Shown here in pieces: positions 5,354 through 7,032 of a stretch of DNA of 7,032 bases. The stretch is from NCBI GenBank assembly GCA_943324055.2, contig CALPKD020000063.1, positions 1 through 7,032 of the forward strand, in the 5' to 3' direction. The stretch's first letter is position 1; each line of letters starts with the position of its first letter. Source of the DNA: Chitinophaga pinensis. GTDB lineage: Bacteria > Bacteroidota > Bacteroidia > Chitinophagales > Chitinophagaceae. A model generated the notes under the pieces. It saw nothing but the letters and a program-made list of their open reading frames with translations. It was not told the origin of the DNA and ran no database searches. The translations under genes and the position numbers were made by a program.

Positions 5354-6664
5354 CTAAAGCTGCTTGACCTGATTAAATTTTCCTTCATCATTTCTCCAAT
5401 ATATTTTTCTCCCCTTGCTTCCGTTTAGGGTCCCAAATAGTCCATCTGCAACGATATCAATATCACCATCCTTATCAAAATCGAAAAGGTGAATCCATTT
5501 TATCCATGCCCCCGCTCCTGTTTCTTCGTAAACATTAAAATAATTTTTTGTAGCATCTACAAATCCAGTTGTCTTGTTTAATAGAAGCCTTATCCCATAT
5601 CCATTATAGCCAGCCGAGTTGCTCATTGTTAGCACATCCATTCGCCCATCTTTATCAAAGTCTAAATAAGCAACATCCATTAATTCAAGATTTGCCTCGT
5701 TTTGAACAATAGTCGAATTTGCACGATCAAACACGCCGTTTTTATTTGGGATAATCCTTAATATTTCACGGCCACCTAAAAACAAATCAAGCCACCCGTC
5801 TCCATCTATATCAAAAAGCTCAACGGTGTAATAGTTGTCTGTTCCGTCTTGTTTAAAGTTTGTAAATAATTGTTTTGAAAGCAGAAAATTTCCACCCCCG
5901 TTATTAATATATGCAGTTGGGTGTGTTGGTATAACCTGACTTCCTCCAGAATAGGCAACGATATCAACACGCCCGTCGTTATTAATATCACCAGCCGCAC
6001 CTCCATGATAATAACCAATATCTTTTGATAGATACTGATAGCGCTTTTCGTTTACATAATAAATTCCCAAAGAGTCACCCGGAAAGGGCACGCCGTCATA
6101 ACCGGAGGAAAACAGCATTACCTCATTTTTTTTATCATTATTAAAATCAGATAAAACACATTTTCTAACCTGAGTGAGGCCCTGTTTTAGTTCATATGTT
6201 TCGGGACTAAGTTGGTACTCTGAAAACAAGTGTAGCCCTGTTGCGTTTGTTGGCCAAGGATTTTTCCAATAGTAGGCCCAAAGATCTTTTTTGCCGTCCC
6301 CGGTAAGGTCTGTATAAATATATGTTCCAAGATCATTCCAATAATATTGTTTTGTTGAACTCCAGCTGCTAGTGGTACTGGTATTATAGGGAACTAGTCC
6401 ATTGTTTTGGGTTGACTCAAAACCCCAATACATTGATGCAAAAACATCAAAAATTTCATCAATTGCTTTGTTTGTATTGTACCACGAGGTGGTCTTGTTA
6501 ATGTTTGAAAGGGAGTCTAATGTTGTAATTGGGTAAACGATTACCGTGGGCTTGGCGGGCTGTGGTGATATTGGAATAGTAACAACAGGGTCGGTAAGCT
6601 TTGGTGTTGTTTTTGAACAAGCAATAAATGTAATTACCCCTAGTAATAAACAAATTTTTTTCAT
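5354..6664 (-). CDS. FG-GAP/VCBS-repeat lipoprotein of unknown function
   Basis: A 436-residue predicted lipoprotein. Residues 1-16 (MKKICLLLGVITFIAC) are a lipoprotein signal ending in lipobox FIAC, with Cys16 the lipidated residue. A Pro/Thr-rich linker follows to about residue 45. Six calcium-binding loops of the DxDxDGxxD type sit at 119-127 (DLTGDGKKD), 173-181 (DFNNDKKNE), 226-234 (DINNDGRVD), 285-293 (DIDGDGWLD), 335-343 (DFDKDGRMD) and 395-403 (DFDKDGDID). The spacing of about 50-60 residues fits blades of an integrin-like beta-propeller. No enzymatic domain or T9SS tail is seen. No acidic run follows the Cys, so surface export by the known Bacteroidota signal is not indicated. An in-frame ATG at 6757 is rejected because its coding would run through the rho terminator. 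The gene has its own -7 element. An adhesion or scaffold role is a guess. Confidence 0.87.
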   Translation of the reverse strand: MKKICLLLGVITFIACSKTTPKLTDPVVTIPISPQPAKPTVIVYPITTLDSLSNINKTTSWYNTNKAIDEIFDVFASMYWGFESTQNNGLVPYNTSTTSSWSSTKQYYWNDLGTYIYTDLTGDGKKDLWAYYWKNPWPTNATGLHLFSEYQLSPETYELKQGLTQVRKCVLSDFNNDKKNEVMLFSSGYDGVPFPGDSLGIYYVNEKRYQYLSKDIGYYHGGAAGDINNDGRVDIVAYSGGSQVIPTHPTAYINNGGGNFLLSKQLFTNFKQDGTDNYYTVELFDIDGDGWLDLFLGGREILRIIPNKNGVFDRANSTIVQNEANLELMDVAYLDFDKDGRMDVLTMSNSAGYNGYGIRLLLNKTTGFVDATKNYFNVYEETGAGAWIKWIHLFDFDKDGDIDIVADGLFGTLNGSKGRKIYWRNDEGKFNQVKQL

Positions 6665-6687
6665 ATTTTCATTTTTGCGGGGGAACA

Positions 6688-6695
6688 CAAAGATA
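6688..6695 (-). promoter_or_regulatory. -7 promoter element for the VCBS lipoprotein gene
   Basis: On the minus strand, TATCTTTG matches TAnnTTTG exactly, 23 bp before the ATG at 6664. It lies one base past the T-run of the rho terminator. The -33 region would fall inside that terminator stem-loop, and no TTG is found there, so the promoter is either weak or relies on the -7 element. Confidence 0.5.
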
Positions 6696-6696
6696 C

Positions 6697-6731
6697 AAAA
6701 AAGATCACCTCGTTTTTGGGTGATCTTTTTT
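6697..6731 (-). terminator. Bidirectional-looking intrinsic terminator downstream of rho
   Basis: GATCACC (6703-6709) pairs perfectly with GGTGATC (6719-6725) around a 9-base loop. Six A precede the stem and six T follow it on the plus strand, so both strands show stem plus U-run. On the minus strand it lies about 40 bp past the rho stop and before the lipoprotein promoter. It is the strongest terminator in the window. Confidence 0.9.
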
Positions 6732-6768
6732 AATAAAATTTTGACGCCGAGCGGCAATGTAATTGTGT

Positions 6769-7032
6769 TTATCTATTCATGCTGGCTAAAAATTCTTCAT
6801 TGTCTTTTGTGCCACGCATACGTTTTAATAATTCATTCATTGCCTCGTCGGTGTTCATGTCATTCAAGAATAAACGTAAAATATTCATTCTTTGTAACAC
6901 ATCTTTATCTAATAATAAATCATCACGACGCGTACTTGATCCAGTTAAATCAATCGCAGGGAAAATACGCTTATTGGCTAAACGACGATCTAATACTAAT
7001 TCCATATTACCGGTACCCTTGAATTCCTCAAA
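6769..7032 (-). CDS. rho: Transcription termination factor Rho, C-terminal part (5' end beyond window)
   Basis: The last 87 codons of Rho are visible; the frame is open through the right edge, starting [16 protein letters not shown]. An internal ATG at 7005 is Met10 of this fragment and not a start. Rho is a hexameric RNA-dependent ATPase/helicase that ends transcription of untranslated RNA. The visible part lines up with the end of E. coli Rho without gaps except one residue at the C-terminus. [15 protein letters not shown] and STRRDDLL are conserved, and the Arg in STRR corresponds to the E. coli arginine finger Arg366. The tail ends in EEFLASMNR. The RNA-binding domain and Walker motifs lie outside the window, so the long N-terminal insertion found in many Bacteroidota Rho proteins cannot be judged. 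An intrinsic hairpin follows, so rho itself appears to be ended by a Rho-independent terminator. Confidence 0.97.
   Translation of the reverse strand, partial: FEEFKGTGNMELVLDRRLANKRIFPAIDLTGSSTRRDDLLLDKDVLQRMNILRLFLNDMNTDEAMNELLKRMRGTKDNEEFLASMNR

Noticed and set aside
6665..6757. Longer N-terminus for the lipoprotein from ATG at 6757
   Set aside because: It would read through the rho terminator and the -7 element and would bury the lipoprotein signal peptide 31 residues inside the protein.
6546..7022. Plus-strand open frame of 158 codons
   Set aside because: It crosses the rho 3' end, the intrinsic terminator and the lipoprotein 5' end in antisense, and resembles no known family.

Overview
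The window looks like chromosomal DNA from a member of the Bacteroidota, probably near the Chitinophagia/Sphingobacteriia. The evidence is AT-rich sequence, start codons without clear Shine-Dalgarno sites, -7 elements of the Bacteroidota type (TAnnTTTG), a YbeY with the GYKDK form of its metal-site motif, and MnmG and Rho sequences of Bacteroidota character. No phage, transposase, CRISPR, rRNA or tRNA gene was seen.

Layout, left to right. 1-1623 (minus): N-terminal 541 codons of a secreted amidohydrolase-superfamily protein whose first module lacks the metal-binding HxH. 1727-3595 (minus): mnmG, for tRNA wobble-uridine modification. 3596-4003: a 408-bp gene-free gap holding two 133-bp tandem repeat units and three evenly spaced 16-bp palindromes that match the ParB centromere site parS; each unit also carries a terminator-like hairpin for the minus strand. 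4004-4426 (minus): ybeY, the rRNA-maturation endoribonuclease. A 76-bp divergent gap with a good -7 element follows. 4503-4742 (plus): a stand-alone feoA. 4762-5334 (plus): nadD, for NAD synthesis, 19 bp behind feoA and probably co-transcribed. 5354-6664 (minus, convergent with nadD): a lipoprotein with six FG-GAP/VCBS-type calcium-binding repeats. 6697-6731: a strong intrinsic terminator. 6769-7032 (minus): the C-terminal 87 codons of transcription termination factor Rho.

Most genes are core housekeeping (tRNA modification, rRNA maturation, NAD synthesis, transcription termination). The lipoprotein and the amidohydrolase are envelope proteins more typical of the accessory or lineage-specific gene set. 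The most notable element is the parS-like cluster between ybeY and mnmG. It suggests that this locus is origin-proximal and serves as a ParB loading site, with the centromere sites built into a tandem repeat that also ends ybeY transcription. Neither parA/parB nor an oriC lies in the window, so the assignment rests on the match to the parS consensus and on the arrangement.
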